This document shows positions 28,829 through 40,337 of a DNA stretch of 64,000 bases, in pieces. The position numbers were made by a program, and so were the translations under genes. Under the pieces are notes generated by a model that saw nothing but the letters and a program-made list of their open reading frames with translations, had not been told where the DNA came from and did not search any database. This DNA is from an uncultured Pelagibacteraceae bacterium (lineage in GTDB: Bacteria > Pseudomonadota > Alphaproteobacteria > Pelagibacterales > Pelagibacteraceae). Numbering within the stretch: position 1 is the first letter of the stretch; each line of letters begins with the position of its first letter. The stretch lies in assembly GCA_902599605.1 (NCBI GenBank), contig CACKFV010000002.1, positions 19,236 through 83,235 on the forward strand, given 5' to 3'.

Positions 28829-29562
28829 TAGTTTATGTTTTCATAACCTTTCTTTTCTAGCTCTAACGCCAACTCTGGTCCTCCTGATTTGACCACTTTA
28901 CCATTCATTAAAACATGAACAAAATCTGGTTTTATATAATTAAGTAATCTTTGATAGTGGGTTATAATTAAAAAAGAATTATCTTTTTTTCTTAATGAGT
29001 TGACACCATCTGCAACAATTTTTAATGCATCAATATCGAGTCCTGAATCTGTTTCATCTAAAATTGATAATTTTGGTTCTAAGATAGACATTTGTAAAAT
29101 TTCATTCTTCTTCTTTTCTCCACCAGAAAAACCAACATTAAGTTGTCTGCTAAGTTTATCTTCATCAAACTTAAGATTTTTGGCTTTTTCTTTCACTAAT
29201 TTGAGAAACTCTAATGCGTCTAATTCTTTTTCGCCACGGGCCTTTTTAATAGCGTTTAAAGAAGTTTTTAAAAAGATGTTTGTATTTACTCCAGGAATTT
29301 CTAGAGGATATTGAAAAGCTAAAAATATTCCTTTGTGTGCTCTTTCCTCTGTTTCAAGATCAAAAAGATTTTTATTTTCAAATAAAATATCCCCAGTTAC
29401 ATCATACCCTTTTTTTCCAGATAAAATATTAGACAGCGTGCTTTTTCCTGATCCATTTGGGCCCATGATTGCATGAACTTCTCCGGGTTTGATCTCAAGA
29501 GAGAAGCCATTTAAAATTGATTTATCCTCAATTTTTGCATTAAGGTTATTGATCTTTAACAT
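28828..29562 (-). CDS. sufC: Fe-S cluster assembly ATPase SufC
   Basis: [33 protein letters not shown] ATPase. Confidence 0.95.
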   Translation of the reverse strand: MLKINNLNAKIEDKSILNGFSLEIKPGEVHAIMGPNGSGKSTLSNILSGKKGYDVTGDILFENKNLFDLETEERAHKGIFLAFQYPLEIPGVNTNIFLKTSLNAIKKARGEKELDALEFLKLVKEKAKNLKFDEDKLSRQLNVGFSGGEKKKNEILQMSILEPKLSILDETDSGLDIDALKIVADGVNSLRKKDNSFLIITHYQRLLNYIKPDFVHVLMNGKVVKSGGPELALELEKKGYENIN

Positions 29563-30998
29563 TAACCAACACTCCCCTCTAAACTAATACCAACAAGTTT
29601 TTGAGCTTCTACTGCAAATTCCATTGGCAATTGTTGAAGAACTTCTTTACAAAAACCATTTACAATCAAACTTACTGCTTCTTCAGAATTAAGTCCTCTT
29701 TGTTGGCAATAATGTAATTGTTCATCACTTATTTTTGATGTCGTCGCTTCATGGGCAATATTAGAATTAGAGTTTTTATTTTTTATATAAGGAATTGTAT
29801 GTGCACCACATTTATTTCCCATAAGCAATGAATCACACTGAGTATAATTGCTAGAGTTCTCTGATTTTGGCGAAATATCAACTAGCCCTCTGTAAGTCAT
29901 GTCAGAAAAACCTGCACTAATACCTTTTGATATAATCTTACTTTTTGTATTTTTTCCTAAATGAATCATCTTAGTTCCTGTGTCAGCTTTTTGATGATTG
30001 TTTGTAATTGCTATTGAATAAAATTCTCCAACTGAGTTATCGCCTTGCAATATACAGCTTGGATACTTCCAAGTGATAGCTGATCCAGTTTCAACTTGTG
30101 TCCAAGAAATTTTAGAATTTTTACCTTTGCATAACCCTCTTTTGGTTACAAAATTATAAATTCCACCTTTTCCATCTTTATCTCCTGGATACCAGTTTTG
30201 AACAGTTGAATATTTTATTTCTGCATCATCTAACGCAATCAATTCAACATTTGCTGCGTGTAACTGATTTTCATCTCTCATCGGCGCAGTACATCCTTCT
30301 AAATAACTTACGTAACTTCCTTTATCCGCAATTATAAGCGTTCTCTCGAACTGACCTGTGTCAGAAGCATTAATTCTAAAATATGTTGAAAGCTCCATCG
30401 GGCATCTCACACCTGGTGGGATATAAACAAATGACCCATCAGTGAAAACTGCTGAGTTTAATGTTGCAAAGTAATGATCTGTAATGGGTATTACTGAACC
30501 TAAATATTTTTTTACTAAATCAGGATGTTTCTGAATTGCTTCAGAGATAGAACAAAAAATAATTCCTTTCTCAGTTAATGTATCCTTAAAAGTCGTAGCT
30601 ACAGAAACGGAGTCAAACACTGCATCAACAGCTATACCGTTTAATCTTTTCTGTTCATTTAACGGAATACCAAGCTTATTATAAGTCTCAATAAGTTTTG
30701 GATCCAACTCATCTAAACTTTTTGGTTTTTCTTTAAAACTTTTGGGCGCAGAATAATAATATAAGTCCTGATAATCAATTTTAGGATATTTTGGTTTCTG
30801 CCAGTTTGGCTCTTTTAAAACTTTAACTCTGTTGTAAGCTTTTAATCTCCAATCTAACAGCCACTTAGGTTCTTTTTTAATATTAGATATAAATTTAATT
30901 ACATCTTCATTTAAACCTTTAGGAGCTTTAAAGTTTTCAATATCAGTTGAAAATCCGTATTTATAATCTTTTAATTTTTCGAGTTCTTTTTCTCTCAT
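29562..30998 (-). CDS. sufB: Fe-S cluster assembly protein SufB
   Basis: [48 protein letters not shown]. Confidence 0.96.
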   Translation of the reverse strand: MREKELEKLKDYKYGFSTDIENFKAPKGLNEDVIKFISNIKKEPKWLLDWRLKAYNRVKVLKEPNWQKPKYPKIDYQDLYYYSAPKSFKEKPKSLDELDPKLIETYNKLGIPLNEQKRLNGIAVDAVFDSVSVATTFKDTLTEKGIIFCSISEAIQKHPDLVKKYLGSVIPITDHYFATLNSAVFTDGSFVYIPPGVRCPMELSTYFRINASDTGQFERTLIIADKGSYVSYLEGCTAPMRDENQLHAANVELIALDDAEIKYSTVQNWYPGDKDGKGGIYNFVTKRGLCKGKNSKISWTQVETGSAITWKYPSCILQGDNSVGEFYSIAITNNHQKADTGTKMIHLGKNTKSKIISKGISAGFSDMTYRGLVDISPKSENSSNYTQCDSLLMGNKCGAHTIPYIKNKNSNSNIAHEATTSKISDEQLHYCQQRGLNSEEAVSLIVNGFCKEVLQQLPMEFAVEAQKLVGISLEGSVG

Positions 30999-31420
30999 TA
31001 ATTTCTGCTTTCTTTTCTCTTTACTAAATCACCCAATTTTTTATTCTCAAAAAATGAGTTAATATGTAAGTCAAGTTCATCCCACAAGTTGTGAGTTAGG
31101 CATTTTGAAGATTTTCCATTACAACCTTTTTTTGATTCTTTCTTACATCCAACTGTTTTGACTTTTTCATCCAAAGCATAAAAAATATCTGAAATTTTCA
31201 GGTCATTAATATTTTTAGATATAATATAACCACCATTTGTGCCTCTCACACTTTTAACAATATTATTTTTTTTTAATCTTAAAAAAATTTGTTCTAAATA
31301 AAGTAAAGATATACTTTGTCTAAGAGATATATCTCTTAAACTAACTGGGTTTTTCCCATCAAACCTTGCCATGTCAGCAAGTGCCATTACAGCATATCGT
31401 GATTTAGTATTTAGCTTCAT
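30998..31420 (-). CDS. iscR: Rrf2-family regulator IscR (start trimmed from the ORF-track start at 31552)
   Basis: [18 protein letters not shown]; Cys triad C-x7-C-x6-CLTHNLW; ATG at 31420; the ORF's N-terminal extension reads through the promoter region. Confidence 0.88.
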   Translation of the reverse strand: MKLNTKSRYAVMALADMARFDGKNPVSLRDISLRQSISLLYLEQIFLRLKKNNIVKSVRGTNGGYIISKNINDLKISDIFYALDEKVKTVGCKKESKKGCNGKSSKCLTHNLWDELDLHINSFFENKKLGDLVKRKESRN

Positions 31421-31440
31421 AATCCGCAATATATGGGACT

Positions 31441-31472
31441 TATATATATACCCGACTAAAATAGTCAAGATT
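31441..31472 (-). promoter_or_regulatory. iscR promoter with IscR type-1-like box
   Basis: ATACCCGACTAAAATAGTCAAGATT matches ATASYYGACTRWWWYAGTCRRSTAT except the last triplet; minus strand TTGACT-N16-TATATA overlaps it. Confidence 0.7.
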
Positions 31473-31554
31473 ACACTAAAGAAAAAGACTCGCAAATTGA
31501 CACTGCAATATGATAAATAAAGTTTTTTAGTGAGAATAATAATCATTAACAAAC

Positions 31555-32211
31555 ATGGAAAATAAAATTTTAGAAATCTTCATACCTGGACCTGCAGGAA
31601 GATTAGAAGCAAAATATTTTAAAAGTCAGAAAATTACATCTCCAATAGCTTTAGTTCTTCAACCTCATCCGCAATACGGTGGCACGATGAATAATAAAGT
31701 TGTTGTAGATACTTTTCATGCTTTTATGGATAACGGTTTTTCAGTTTGTAGAGTAAATTTTAGAGGAGTGGGCAAAAGTGATGGGGAGTTTGATAATGGT
31801 CAAGGTGAACTAGCTGATGCTGCAGCTGCACTTGATTGGTTAGAAAGAGAAAATTTTGACAATTCTCAATGTTGGGTTGCTGGTTTTTCTTTTGGATCTT
31901 TGATCTCCATGCAGTTGCTTATGAGACGTCCTGAAATCAACAGATTTATATCTATATCTCCACAACCTAATGTTTATGATTTTTCTTTTTTATCTCCGTG
32001 TCCTACCTCGGGGCTAATGGTTTATGGAAAAAAAGATGAGCTGGTGCCTAAAGAATATATTAATGAACTTGATAAAAGACTGGCGTCTCAAAAAGGAATT
32101 AAAGTTGAATTTGAGTCTGTGCCTGATGCAAATCACTTTTTTACAAAATCTGAGGAAAATTTAAAAAAGGTTTTGGATAAATATATTAAAAAAGAGTCTG
32201 CCTTATATTAA
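31555..32211 (+). CDS. alpha/beta hydrolase family protein
   Basis: LQPHPQYGGTMNNKVV, VNFRGVGKSDGEFDNGQGE, GFSFGS, DANHFF. Confidence 0.9.
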   Translation: MENKILEIFIPGPAGRLEAKYFKSQKITSPIALVLQPHPQYGGTMNNKVVVDTFHAFMDNGFSVCRVNFRGVGKSDGEFDNGQGELADAAAALDWLERENFDNSQCWVAGFSFGSLISMQLLMRRPEINRFISISPQPNVYDFSFLSPCPTSGLMVYGKKDELVPKEYINELDKRLASQKGIKVEFESVPDANHFFTKSEENLKKVLDKYIKKESALY

Positions 32212-33335
32212 AAATTTTTTACAACTTCGCCACCTGTAGTAGGACTTTTACATCCTGTAGTATCAGGAAAGGAAATTGGCAAATCTAAAAAACTTCTAAT
32301 CGCTAAAAATGCAAAGGCTTGAGACTCTACATAGTCTCCATCAATTCCAAAATCATCTATTGGTACAATTAACTGGTTTTTTGATATTCTAGACTTTATA
32401 TTTTGAATTAAAGATTTATTCTTTCTTCCTCCTCCTGAAACCAAAACCTTACATGACTTTTTTATTTTTTCACTTAACATAGAAATTAAACCACCTCCGA
32501 TTATTGTCCCAGATAATTCTGTTAAAGTTGCAGCACCATCTTCAAAACTTACACCTCTTAAAAAGTTTATGTCAAAATCTTTAGTATCAAAGGAAAGTCT
32601 ATTCTTATCAGGTCTATTATCAAAATTATCTAGAGCTTGATTTAACATCAAATCATTTGTTTTACCCATTGCTGCATGAGCGCCATTTTCATCAAAATTT
32701 CCTTTATTGTTTTTTCTAACCCATGCATCAATTAAACAATTTCCTGGTCCTAAATCTCTGCTTTTGAGATTATTTTGGTCATAATCCTCAATTATTGTAA
32801 CATTAGAAATTCCGCCAATGTTCAATATACATACAGGTAATTCAATTTTATTTTGTTTTACTAATACATTATGAAAAATAGGGGCTAGTGGTGCTCCTTC
32901 ACCACCATTTTGAATATCTTTTTGTCTAAAATCATAAACAACAGTAGTCCTTGTTAGATGTGATAAAAGTTTACCATCTCCTATCTGTCTAGAGATTTTC
33001 TTAGATGGATCGTGAAATATTGTTTGGCCATGAAAACCTATAAAATCAATTTTTATCTTTGTATTTTTAAATATGTCCATTACTACTTTTGAGTGAAAAA
33101 TAGTCAATTCTCTCTCCAAAGCTTTTAGCTCACTCGAATATGTTTCAAGATCGGTGACAGTATTAATTTTATCTTTGAGTGAGTGTATTTTTTGACTAAA
33201 GTTATTTTCATATTCAAAATACTTGTTAATTTCTACTTTATAATTTGAACTCCCGTCAGAATTTATCAAAGATGCATCTACTCCATCTCCAGATGTACCA
33301 CTCATTAATCCAAGGCTATAGTAATTTTTAGACAT
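32208..33335 (-). CDS. anmK: anhydro-N-acetylmuramic acid kinase
   Basis: GLMSGTSGDGVDASL, GFHGQTIFHDP, DLGPGNCLIDAW. Confidence 0.95.
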   Translation of the reverse strand: MSKNYYSLGLMSGTSGDGVDASLINSDGSSNYKVEINKYFEYENNFSQKIHSLKDKINTVTDLETYSSELKALERELTIFHSKVVMDIFKNTKIKIDFIGFHGQTIFHDPSKKISRQIGDGKLLSHLTRTTVVYDFRQKDIQNGGEGAPLAPIFHNVLVKQNKIELPVCILNIGGISNVTIIEDYDQNNLKSRDLGPGNCLIDAWVRKNNKGNFDENGAHAAMGKTNDLMLNQALDNFDNRPDKNRLSFDTKDFDINFLRGVSFEDGAATLTELSGTIIGGGLISMLSEKIKKSCKVLVSGGGRKNKSLIQNIKSRISKNQLIVPIDDFGIDGDYVESQAFAFLAIRSFLDLPISFPDTTGCKSPTTGGEVVKNF

Positions 33336-33396
33336 AATATTTATTTTTTAATTAAGTTAATATAGGTATATTGAAACTGACTTATTTTATAAAAAA

Positions 33397-34629
33397 ATGA
33401 AAAATTCATTCCTTAAAGAGTTTAATGAAAGAGAATATTTTAATCAATGTACTAATTTAGAGTCCCTTAATGGGTTAATGGATAAGAAAAAAATAAGAGC
33501 TTATATTGGTTTTGACTGTACTGCTCAAAGTTTACACGTTGGAAGCTTGCTCCAAATTATGTGCTTAAGGTTGTTGCAAAAACATGGGCATCAACCAATT
33601 ATATTGCTGGGAGGAGGTACTACAAGAATAGGTGATCCCTCAGGAAAAGAAGAAACAAGAAAAATTCTTACAGAAAAAGAAATCGAAAAAAACATTAAAA
33701 ATATTAAGAAAGTTTTTTCAATATTTTTAGATAATAACAATTCTAAAACACGTCCTATTTACGTAAACAACTATAAGTGGCTAGGTAAACTAAATTATAT
33801 TAAATTTTTAAGAGATATTGGAAAACATTTCACAATTAATAAAATGCTAAGTTTTGATAGTGTGAAACTTAGATTGGAGAGAGAGCAGTCCTTAAGCTAT
33901 ATGGAATTTAACTATATGATACTACAAGCATATGATTTCTTAGAACTTAACAAAACAAAAAATTGTTTAATGCAAATCGGTGGCTCTGATCAATGGGGTA
34001 ATATAGTGAATGGTGTTGAATTAGTAAAAAGATATTCAAGTAAGCAAGTTTACGGTTTAACAACACCATTAATAACTTTAGCATCTGGTGCTAAAATGGG
34101 AAAAACAGAAAAAGGAGCTGTTTGGTTAGATAAAAAACTTTTGTCATCTTATGACTATTGGCAATTTTGGAGGAACACAGATGATAGAGATGTTATAAAA
34201 TTTTTGAAGATGTTTACTGATAAGGATGTTTCTGAAATTGAAAATATAAAAGATAAAAATATAAATGATTTAAAAACTCTTCTGGCAAATGAGGCAACCA
34301 CTCTTTTACATGGTAAAGCAGCTGCAATAAAAGCTTCAGATACTGCAAAAAAAACATTTGCAGGTGGTTCAGGGGATGAACTACCAGTTATACAAATCAA
34401 AAAAGATCAAGTTAATAACGGACTAAATATAATTGAACTTTCTATTAAAACTAAATTGTTTAGTTCAAAAAGTGAAATAAGAAGAACAATAAAAAATTCT
34501 GGTTTAAAAATAAATAACTCTACAGTCACAGATGAAAGCTTAATAATTAATGTATCTCACTTTGAAAATGAAGTTTTAAAACTTTCTCATGGCAAGAAAA
34601 AACACGTTTTAATAAAAATTATTGGCTAG
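33397..34629 (+). CDS. tyrS: tyrosyl-tRNA synthetase
   Basis: YIGFDCTAQSLHVGSLL, LLGGGTTRIGDPSGK, KMGKTEKG. Confidence 0.96.
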   Translation: MKNSFLKEFNEREYFNQCTNLESLNGLMDKKKIRAYIGFDCTAQSLHVGSLLQIMCLRLLQKHGHQPIILLGGGTTRIGDPSGKEETRKILTEKEIEKNIKNIKKVFSIFLDNNNSKTRPIYVNNYKWLGKLNYIKFLRDIGKHFTINKMLSFDSVKLRLEREQSLSYMEFNYMILQAYDFLELNKTKNCLMQIGGSDQWGNIVNGVELVKRYSSKQVYGLTTPLITLASGAKMGKTEKGAVWLDKKLLSSYDYWQFWRNTDDRDVIKFLKMFTDKDVSEIENIKDKNINDLKTLLANEATTLLHGKAAAIKASDTAKKTFAGGSGDELPVIQIKKDQVNNGLNIIELSIKTKLFSSKSEIRRTIKNSGLKINNSTVTDESLIINVSHFENEVLKLSHGKKKHVLIKIIG

Positions 34630-36823
34630 GTTTTTTTATTTTCTCTAATGTTCTCGTTATAAATCTTGGAGTTAAAGTTTTTATAGGATTAACTGTTGTT
34701 TTTAAATCATTTGGATAGCCTTTGATCTTAAAACTAACTCCAAAAACACCCTCACCTGCTTTTTTGCCAACAAGCAAATCCCCAATTACTGGAATTGAGC
34801 CTATGACCTTATTTACAGTTGTTGCAGGTACAAGAGTACCCCTTAGACTTACCAAATCATCTTTTTGAATATATCCATCCATCATTATAGAAATCGAAGG
34901 CCCTAAAGAATAGATTTCATCAATCGTCATAAGACCATCTTTATTATTAAAAATCATTTCGAATTCATTAAATCTTATACCTTCCCCGGTCAGTAGATCT
35001 GCGATACCTTGCAAAGAAGCAAGAGTAAGTAATTTTGTTAATGCTGGTACTTCTTTTAATTTAAAATCAAAAATTTTCAAATTTGAATTTGAGACTTTAT
35101 TTTTTTCAATAGAGTCAAACTTTAAATAACCACCCTCAAAACCTTTTATGAAATCATATTTTTTTACCAAAGGTTTTGCATTACCAGCAAATAAGTCTGT
35201 TATCTTTTCATTGTTTGAATTAGTTTTTATTGAAAGTTTTAAATCTTCTTTAGTTGTAAATTGTGAGGATAGAATTAAATCTTTAATTTGATTATTATTA
35301 ACGATCATATCTGCTTTGAAATTAGTTAAATAATCTTCATTTGTAATATAAATTGTGTCAAAGTTTATTGAAATTTTAGAGTTTAATTTTTCAAAGACAT
35401 CAAAAAAATTTCCGTCACTCTTTGAAAATAATATTCTATCAAGGGTTTTTGTTCCATCAAATATTTTGCTATTAATTGAATAATTACTTTTTTTTCTTTT
35501 AATATTCAATTGACTAATTTGATCATTGTTGTTTACGAGATCAATGTCAATTTGATCAATCCTTTTTAATTTTTTTTTTGAATTTAAATTGATATTTTTA
35601 ATTTGAATTAAATTTTTAGATTCAACGAAGTTTATTTTATTTAAAAAAACTGAATTATTCTTATTTACAATTCCTTCTACAATAAGATTACTTTTAACAT
35701 CTTTTTTTTTTGTATAGTTCAAAAGTTCAAGGTTTAATGCATTACTTTTAACCTCAAAGTCTGTTTTAAAAAAAATTTTATCTTTTTTCTTCTCAATTGA
35801 ATAACTAAGGCTATCTATATCTTCATTAATATTTAATTTACTATCTCCTGATATTTTATAATTTCCATTTTGATAATCTAAATTTACAACATTGTTTTCA
35901 AGTTTTACTCCATCTTTGTAACCTGGAAAAAATTCCTTAATGCTAGAGTTCGGGTATTCCAAGCTTTCTATATTAAATTTTGAATTTGCTTTTATATTTG
36001 AAAATTTAAACTTTTTACTTAATTCGAAAGAAAACTTATTATTTGAAGAAAATATAATTTTATCATTTTCAATACTCCCTAAATCAAGTTGGAATATTTT
36101 TGATATCGTTTTAAGATTAAGATCATTTTTTGATGTAGAAATATTACCGTTAAACAAAAAGGTGCTGTCTTTTTCTTTTATTCTAATTTCGTCTGATTTA
36201 AATTTTATATCCTGATAAAAGGATGAGGCATTGTAAATAACATAATCATTATTTTTTAAGATGAAACCAAATTTAATATTCTCAATAATATCTTTATTTA
36301 GTAACCTTAAATTAACATTTTCAAGATCACCATCTATTACATAATCTTTTAAGATGCTGCCGTCTTCAGAAAAATTTATCTTAGCTTCTATAGAAATATC
36401 TCCAGATTTCACCATCTTTTTCAAAATGAATAATTGAGGAGTATTTTGAAAGCCTCTGCCAAACTCAATTAAATCTTTAACCTTATTTTTTTTGGTAATA
36501 AATTTTAGATTTTCTATTTTTACATCTTGAGTAAAAATAGATAACAAAGGTAAAGCTGTGCTTATACTTTGTAACTCTATTTTGTTTTTTTTATAGAATA
36601 TGATTGGATTTTTTGTTTTAGCCTCTAATTTAAAACTTCCTATATCTAGAAAAATTTTAATCTTATTTAATTTAATATCGAAATCACTATCTCTCTGTGA
36701 GATTTTCTCATTGATAATTCCATTAAGCTTATTGGTATTTATTCCGTAAATGCTTAGATAAATACAAAACGAAATTATTAAGAAAATTATAATAAGTAAT
36801 ATTTGAGAAAGTTTTTTAAGCAT
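34619..36823 (-). CDS. large AsmA/YhdP-like membrane-associated protein
   Basis: N-terminal TM anchor and C-terminal ..GPSISIMMDGYIQKDDLVSLRGTLVPATTVNKVIGSIPVIGDLLVGKKAGEGVFGVSFKIKG. Confidence 0.8.
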   Translation of the reverse strand: MLKKLSQILLIIIFLIISFCIYLSIYGINTNKLNGIINEKISQRDSDFDIKLNKIKIFLDIGSFKLEAKTKNPIIFYKKNKIELQSISTALPLLSIFTQDVKIENLKFITKKNKVKDLIEFGRGFQNTPQLFILKKMVKSGDISIEAKINFSEDGSILKDYVIDGDLENVNLRLLNKDIIENIKFGFILKNNDYVIYNASSFYQDIKFKSDEIRIKEKDSTFLFNGNISTSKNDLNLKTISKIFQLDLGSIENDKIIFSSNNKFSFELSKKFKFSNIKANSKFNIESLEYPNSSIKEFFPGYKDGVKLENNVVNLDYQNGNYKISGDSKLNINEDIDSLSYSIEKKKDKIFFKTDFEVKSNALNLELLNYTKKKDVKSNLIVEGIVNKNNSVFLNKINFVESKNLIQIKNINLNSKKKLKRIDQIDIDLVNNNDQISQLNIKRKKSNYSINSKIFDGTKTLDRILFSKSDGNFFDVFEKLNSKISINFDTIYITNEDYLTNFKADMIVNNNQIKDLILSSQFTTKEDLKLSIKTNSNNEKITDLFAGNAKPLVKKYDFIKGFEGGYLKFDSIEKNKVSNSNLKIFDFKLKEVPALTKLLTLASLQGIADLLTGEGIRFNEFEMIFNNKDGLMTIDEIYSLGPSISIMMDGYIQKDDLVSLRGTLVPATTVNKVIGSIPVIGDLLVGKKAGEGVFGVSFKIKGYPNDLKTTVNPIKTLTPRFITRTLEKIKKPSQ

Positions 36824-37914
36824 CTAATTTAAATAGTGAGTTTTCTAAAAAGCTATCTATATCTCCGTCTAATATCTTTTGTGGATCACTTGATTCATGA
36901 CTAGTCCTATTGTCTTTAACTAATCGATATGGGTGCAAAACATATGATCTTATTTGATGACCCCACCCTATGTCTTTTTTAGAGTCCTGTTTATTTTCGT
37001 TTTCTTTTTCTCTCTTTTCAAGTTCAAAATTATATAATCGTGCTTTTAACATTTGCATACAAGTTTCTTTATTTTTATGCTGAGATCTCTCATTTTGACA
37101 CTGTACAACTATTTTGGTTGGAAGATGCGTAATTCTTACAGCGCTGTCAGTAGTATTTACGTGCTGTCCACCAGCTCCACTGGATCTGTATGTATCAATT
37201 CTTAGGTCTTTTTCTAAAATTTCAACATCTATATTCTCATCAACTACAGGGTAAACCCAAACACTTGCAAAACTTGTGTGCCGTCTGGCACCAGAGTCAA
37301 AAGGAGAAATTCTTACCAATCTATGAATTCCAGACTCTGTTTTGAGCCATCCAAAAACATAATCACCAGATATTTTTATAGTTGATGATTTTAGACCTGC
37401 TTCATCACCTCTATGTTCACTAATTATATGGTTTTTAAATTCTTTTGACTGAGCCCATTTCATATACATTCTTCTAAGCATCTCTGCCCAGTCTTGACTT
37501 TCTGTCCCACCAGCACCAGCATGAATTTCTAAAAAACAATCATTACTATCAGTTTCTTTTGAGAGAAAACATTTAATTTCATTTTTCTTAACAGTATTTT
37601 TAAGATTTTTAACATTTTCTAAGGTTTCTTGAATCAAGTTTTTATTATTTTCCTCCAAGGCTAAATTATAAAATTCTTCTAACTCTTTTAGATATTTCGT
37701 AGTTTCCGTGTAAGAATTAATTAAAGTTTCATGAAATTTTTTTTCTTTAAGGATTTTTTGAGCTTCAGATTTATTTTTCCAGAAATTTTCTGATAAAATT
37801 AGTTTATTATACTTATCTAATTTTTTTTCAAAGTCGTGCTTTTCAAAGATACTCCTTAATTCTTTGATTAACTTTATTGACTTCAGTTACGTTTTGAAAA
37901 AATTCTTCACTCAT
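36816..37914 (-). CDS. prfB: peptide chain release factor 2, full length via programmed +1 frameshift
   Basis: GGQHVNTTDSAVRITHLPT; zero frame MSEEFFQNVTEVNKVNQRIKEYL-UGA from 37914, then +1 frame EKHDFEKKLDKYNKLILSENFWKN joins the track ORF in frame. Confidence 0.93.
37843..37857 (-). promoter_or_regulatory. prfB programmed +1 frameshift site
   Basis: Minus strand AAG GAG TAT CTT TGA A: internal SD, CUU slippery codon, UGA stop, same spacing as E. coli AGGGGG UAU CUU UGA. Confidence 0.93.
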
Positions 37915-40256
37915 TAGTAGAATCTTAATATATTATTATTGTTAAATCTATTATTAATTTTTTTTGAAATATTTGTTTTTTCAAGATCTTTGTCAGTTTT
38001 AAAGGACTCTATTAAAGTTTTCTTAGAGGCAAAGCTTACTTTTTTTCCAGTTTTAGAATCAACAACCATCATGGTAATGTTTTCAGGTACTTTAAATGGT
38101 CTCGTATTTTCTTTTTTTAAAGCTGATTTAATAAAACTTTTAAATATTGGCATTGCTGTTTTAGCCCCAGTTTCGAATTTTCCAAGTGATTTTGGTTCAT
38201 CGTATCCAACATAAACACCTATTACTAAATCTGACGTAAAACCTATAAACCAGGTGTCTGTATTTTTGTTTGTTGTTCCAGTTTTTCCAGCAAGATCCAT
38301 TTTTAAATCTCTTAACTTTTTTGCTGTACCGGTTTTAGTTGCTCCCTCTAAAATTGAGGTAATTTGATAGGCAGTCTGAGGTGAGAAGATTTGCTTGGAG
38401 TCATCTTTAATTTCAGGCACATCATTGCTCTGTATAGATACATCTTCACAATTTTTACATTTTCTCATCTCAGTTTTATATATTGTGTTTCCTTCACTAT
38501 CTTGAATTCTATCTATAAGTTTTGGTTCTATTAATTTCCCACCATTTACAAATGAGCAATATGCACTTGTTAATTTCAGTAAAGTAGTCTCGGCAGATCC
38601 TAAGGAAATTGAAAGCAATTCATCTGGATTTTCATATATTCCAAGTTCTCTAGAAATTTTAGTTATTTTTTTTAAACCTAAGTCCTGAGAAATTCTTACG
38701 GTCATAAGATTTCTTGATTTTTCAAGACCCATCCTCAATGTTGATGGTCCATAGAATTTTTTACCATAATTTTCAGGTTTCCACATTTTTAAATCTGTAC
38801 CTTGAGCTAAAACTAAAGGTGCATCCAAAACTAATGTTGAGGGAGAATAGCCATTTTCTAAGGCAGCAGCATAAACAAAAGGTTTGAACGCAGATCCTGG
38901 TTGTCTTTTCGCTTGTGTTGCTCTATTAAATTCACTTTGATTAAAACTAAAGCCGCCACTCAGAGCTAAAACTCTTCCATTGTAAGGGTCCATTACCACG
39001 ATTGCTCCATTTGCATTAGGAAGTTGTTTTAAAATGTACTCATTAGACCCGTCTTTTTTTTTTACATAAATAATATCCCCTTCTTTAAAAGAGGTATTTT
39101 TTTTTCTTGTCCATTTAATATTTTCGTTAGTAATATAACCAATATCTTCATCTGAAGTTACTATTTCAAAGTTTGAAATACCAATTTTTGTAACTCTTGC
39201 AATCTTCCAATTAAGAGATTTTTCAAGTTTTTTTAATTTTATCTTGCTGGGCCAATCTTTTATACTAAGGTTTATATTTTGAAGTGGTCCCCTCCATCCT
39301 GTTCTTCTATCATATTTTTCTATCCCCTCACGTAATGAAGATGTTGCTAATTTTTGAAGTTCTAGATTAAGAGGTGTTTTGATATTTAATCCTTCTTTAT
39401 AAACCTTGTCATAGCCTAATTGTTTAATTGTATTTTTTCGAATTTCCTCAACATAATATCTAGAGTCCTCTAAAAAAACCTTCTCTCTTTTCTTTAATTT
39501 AATCTCAGAACTTTTTAATTCTTCATACTTTTTTTTATTTATATAATCATTCTCAAGCAAATTTTTTAAAACTAAATCTCTTCTAAATTTTGCAAGCTTT
39601 TTATCTTTGTAAGGATTATATCTGCTTGGTGCTTTTGGTAAAGCAGCTAATAAAGCTGCCTCTACATATTGAAGTTCATCCACTGACTTATCAAAATACT
39701 CTAGGCTTGCAGATGCAACACCATAAGTTCCTTGACCTAAATAAATTTGATTTAGATAAAGTTCAAGAATTCTTTCTTTGCTTAAACTTCTTTCTATTCT
39801 AAATGCCAATATGGCTTCTTTAAGTTTTCTGTTTAAACTAACTTCATTAGTTAATAAAAAATTTTTTGCTAATTGTTGGGTAATTGTCGAGGCGCCCTCT
39901 AGTCTTCTGGAGTTTATAATATTTGAGAAATTTTTAATCACCGCTCTAAGAACGCCCTTTGCGTCAACACCAGGATGATCAAAGAAATTTTTATCCTCCG
40001 CTGAAAGAAATGCATTTATAACTTTAGGCGGAATTGAATTATAAGGAATAAAAATTCTTTTTTCTGATGAAAAATCTTGAATGAGATCACCATCACCTGA
40101 ATAAACTTTGCTAGAGACTGGTGCTTTATAATTTTTTAAAAACTTATAATCAGGTAAATCATTAGAAAAACCCCATAATATTGAAATGGTTGCAATCAAC
40201 AATAGTAAAATTGAAGACAAAAAAATTATCAATATTTTTTTAAAATACTTACTCAT
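37914..40256 (-). CDS. mrcA: penicillin-binding protein 1A family (transglycosylase/transpeptidase)
   Basis: EDKNFFDHPGVD, EGASTITQQLAKN, KRQPGSAFKPFVYAAAL, AGKTGTTNKNTDTWFIGF. Confidence 0.95.
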   Translation of the reverse strand: MSKYFKKILIIFLSSILLLLIATISILWGFSNDLPDYKFLKNYKAPVSSKVYSGDGDLIQDFSSEKRIFIPYNSIPPKVINAFLSAEDKNFFDHPGVDAKGVLRAVIKNFSNIINSRRLEGASTITQQLAKNFLLTNEVSLNRKLKEAILAFRIERSLSKERILELYLNQIYLGQGTYGVASASLEYFDKSVDELQYVEAALLAALPKAPSRYNPYKDKKLAKFRRDLVLKNLLENDYINKKKYEELKSSEIKLKKREKVFLEDSRYYVEEIRKNTIKQLGYDKVYKEGLNIKTPLNLELQKLATSSLREGIEKYDRRTGWRGPLQNINLSIKDWPSKIKLKKLEKSLNWKIARVTKIGISNFEIVTSDEDIGYITNENIKWTRKKNTSFKEGDIIYVKKKDGSNEYILKQLPNANGAIVVMDPYNGRVLALSGGFSFNQSEFNRATQAKRQPGSAFKPFVYAAALENGYSPSTLVLDAPLVLAQGTDLKMWKPENYGKKFYGPSTLRMGLEKSRNLMTVRISQDLGLKKITKISRELGIYENPDELLSISLGSAETTLLKLTSAYCSFVNGGKLIEPKLIDRIQDSEGNTIYKTEMRKCKNCEDVSIQSNDVPEIKDDSKQIFSPQTAYQITSILEGATKTGTAKKLRDLKMDLAGKTGTTNKNTDTWFIGFTSDLVIGVYVGYDEPKSLGKFETGAKTAMPIFKSFIKSALKKENTRPFKVPENITMMVVDSKTGKKVSFASKKTLIESFKTDKDLEKTNISKKINNRFNNNNILRFY

Positions 40257-40337
40257 TTTAGTTTCATTTAATTCATGAATTTGTTAAAGATAAGGCATCT
40301 GAATTTAAAATAAAATGAAAAACTTAACCCTAATATT

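Noticed and set aside
31421-31552. N-terminal 44-codon extension of the iscR ORF
   Set aside because: Reads through the promoter/IscR-box region; conserved Rrf2 N-terminus starts at [16 protein letters not shown] (31420).
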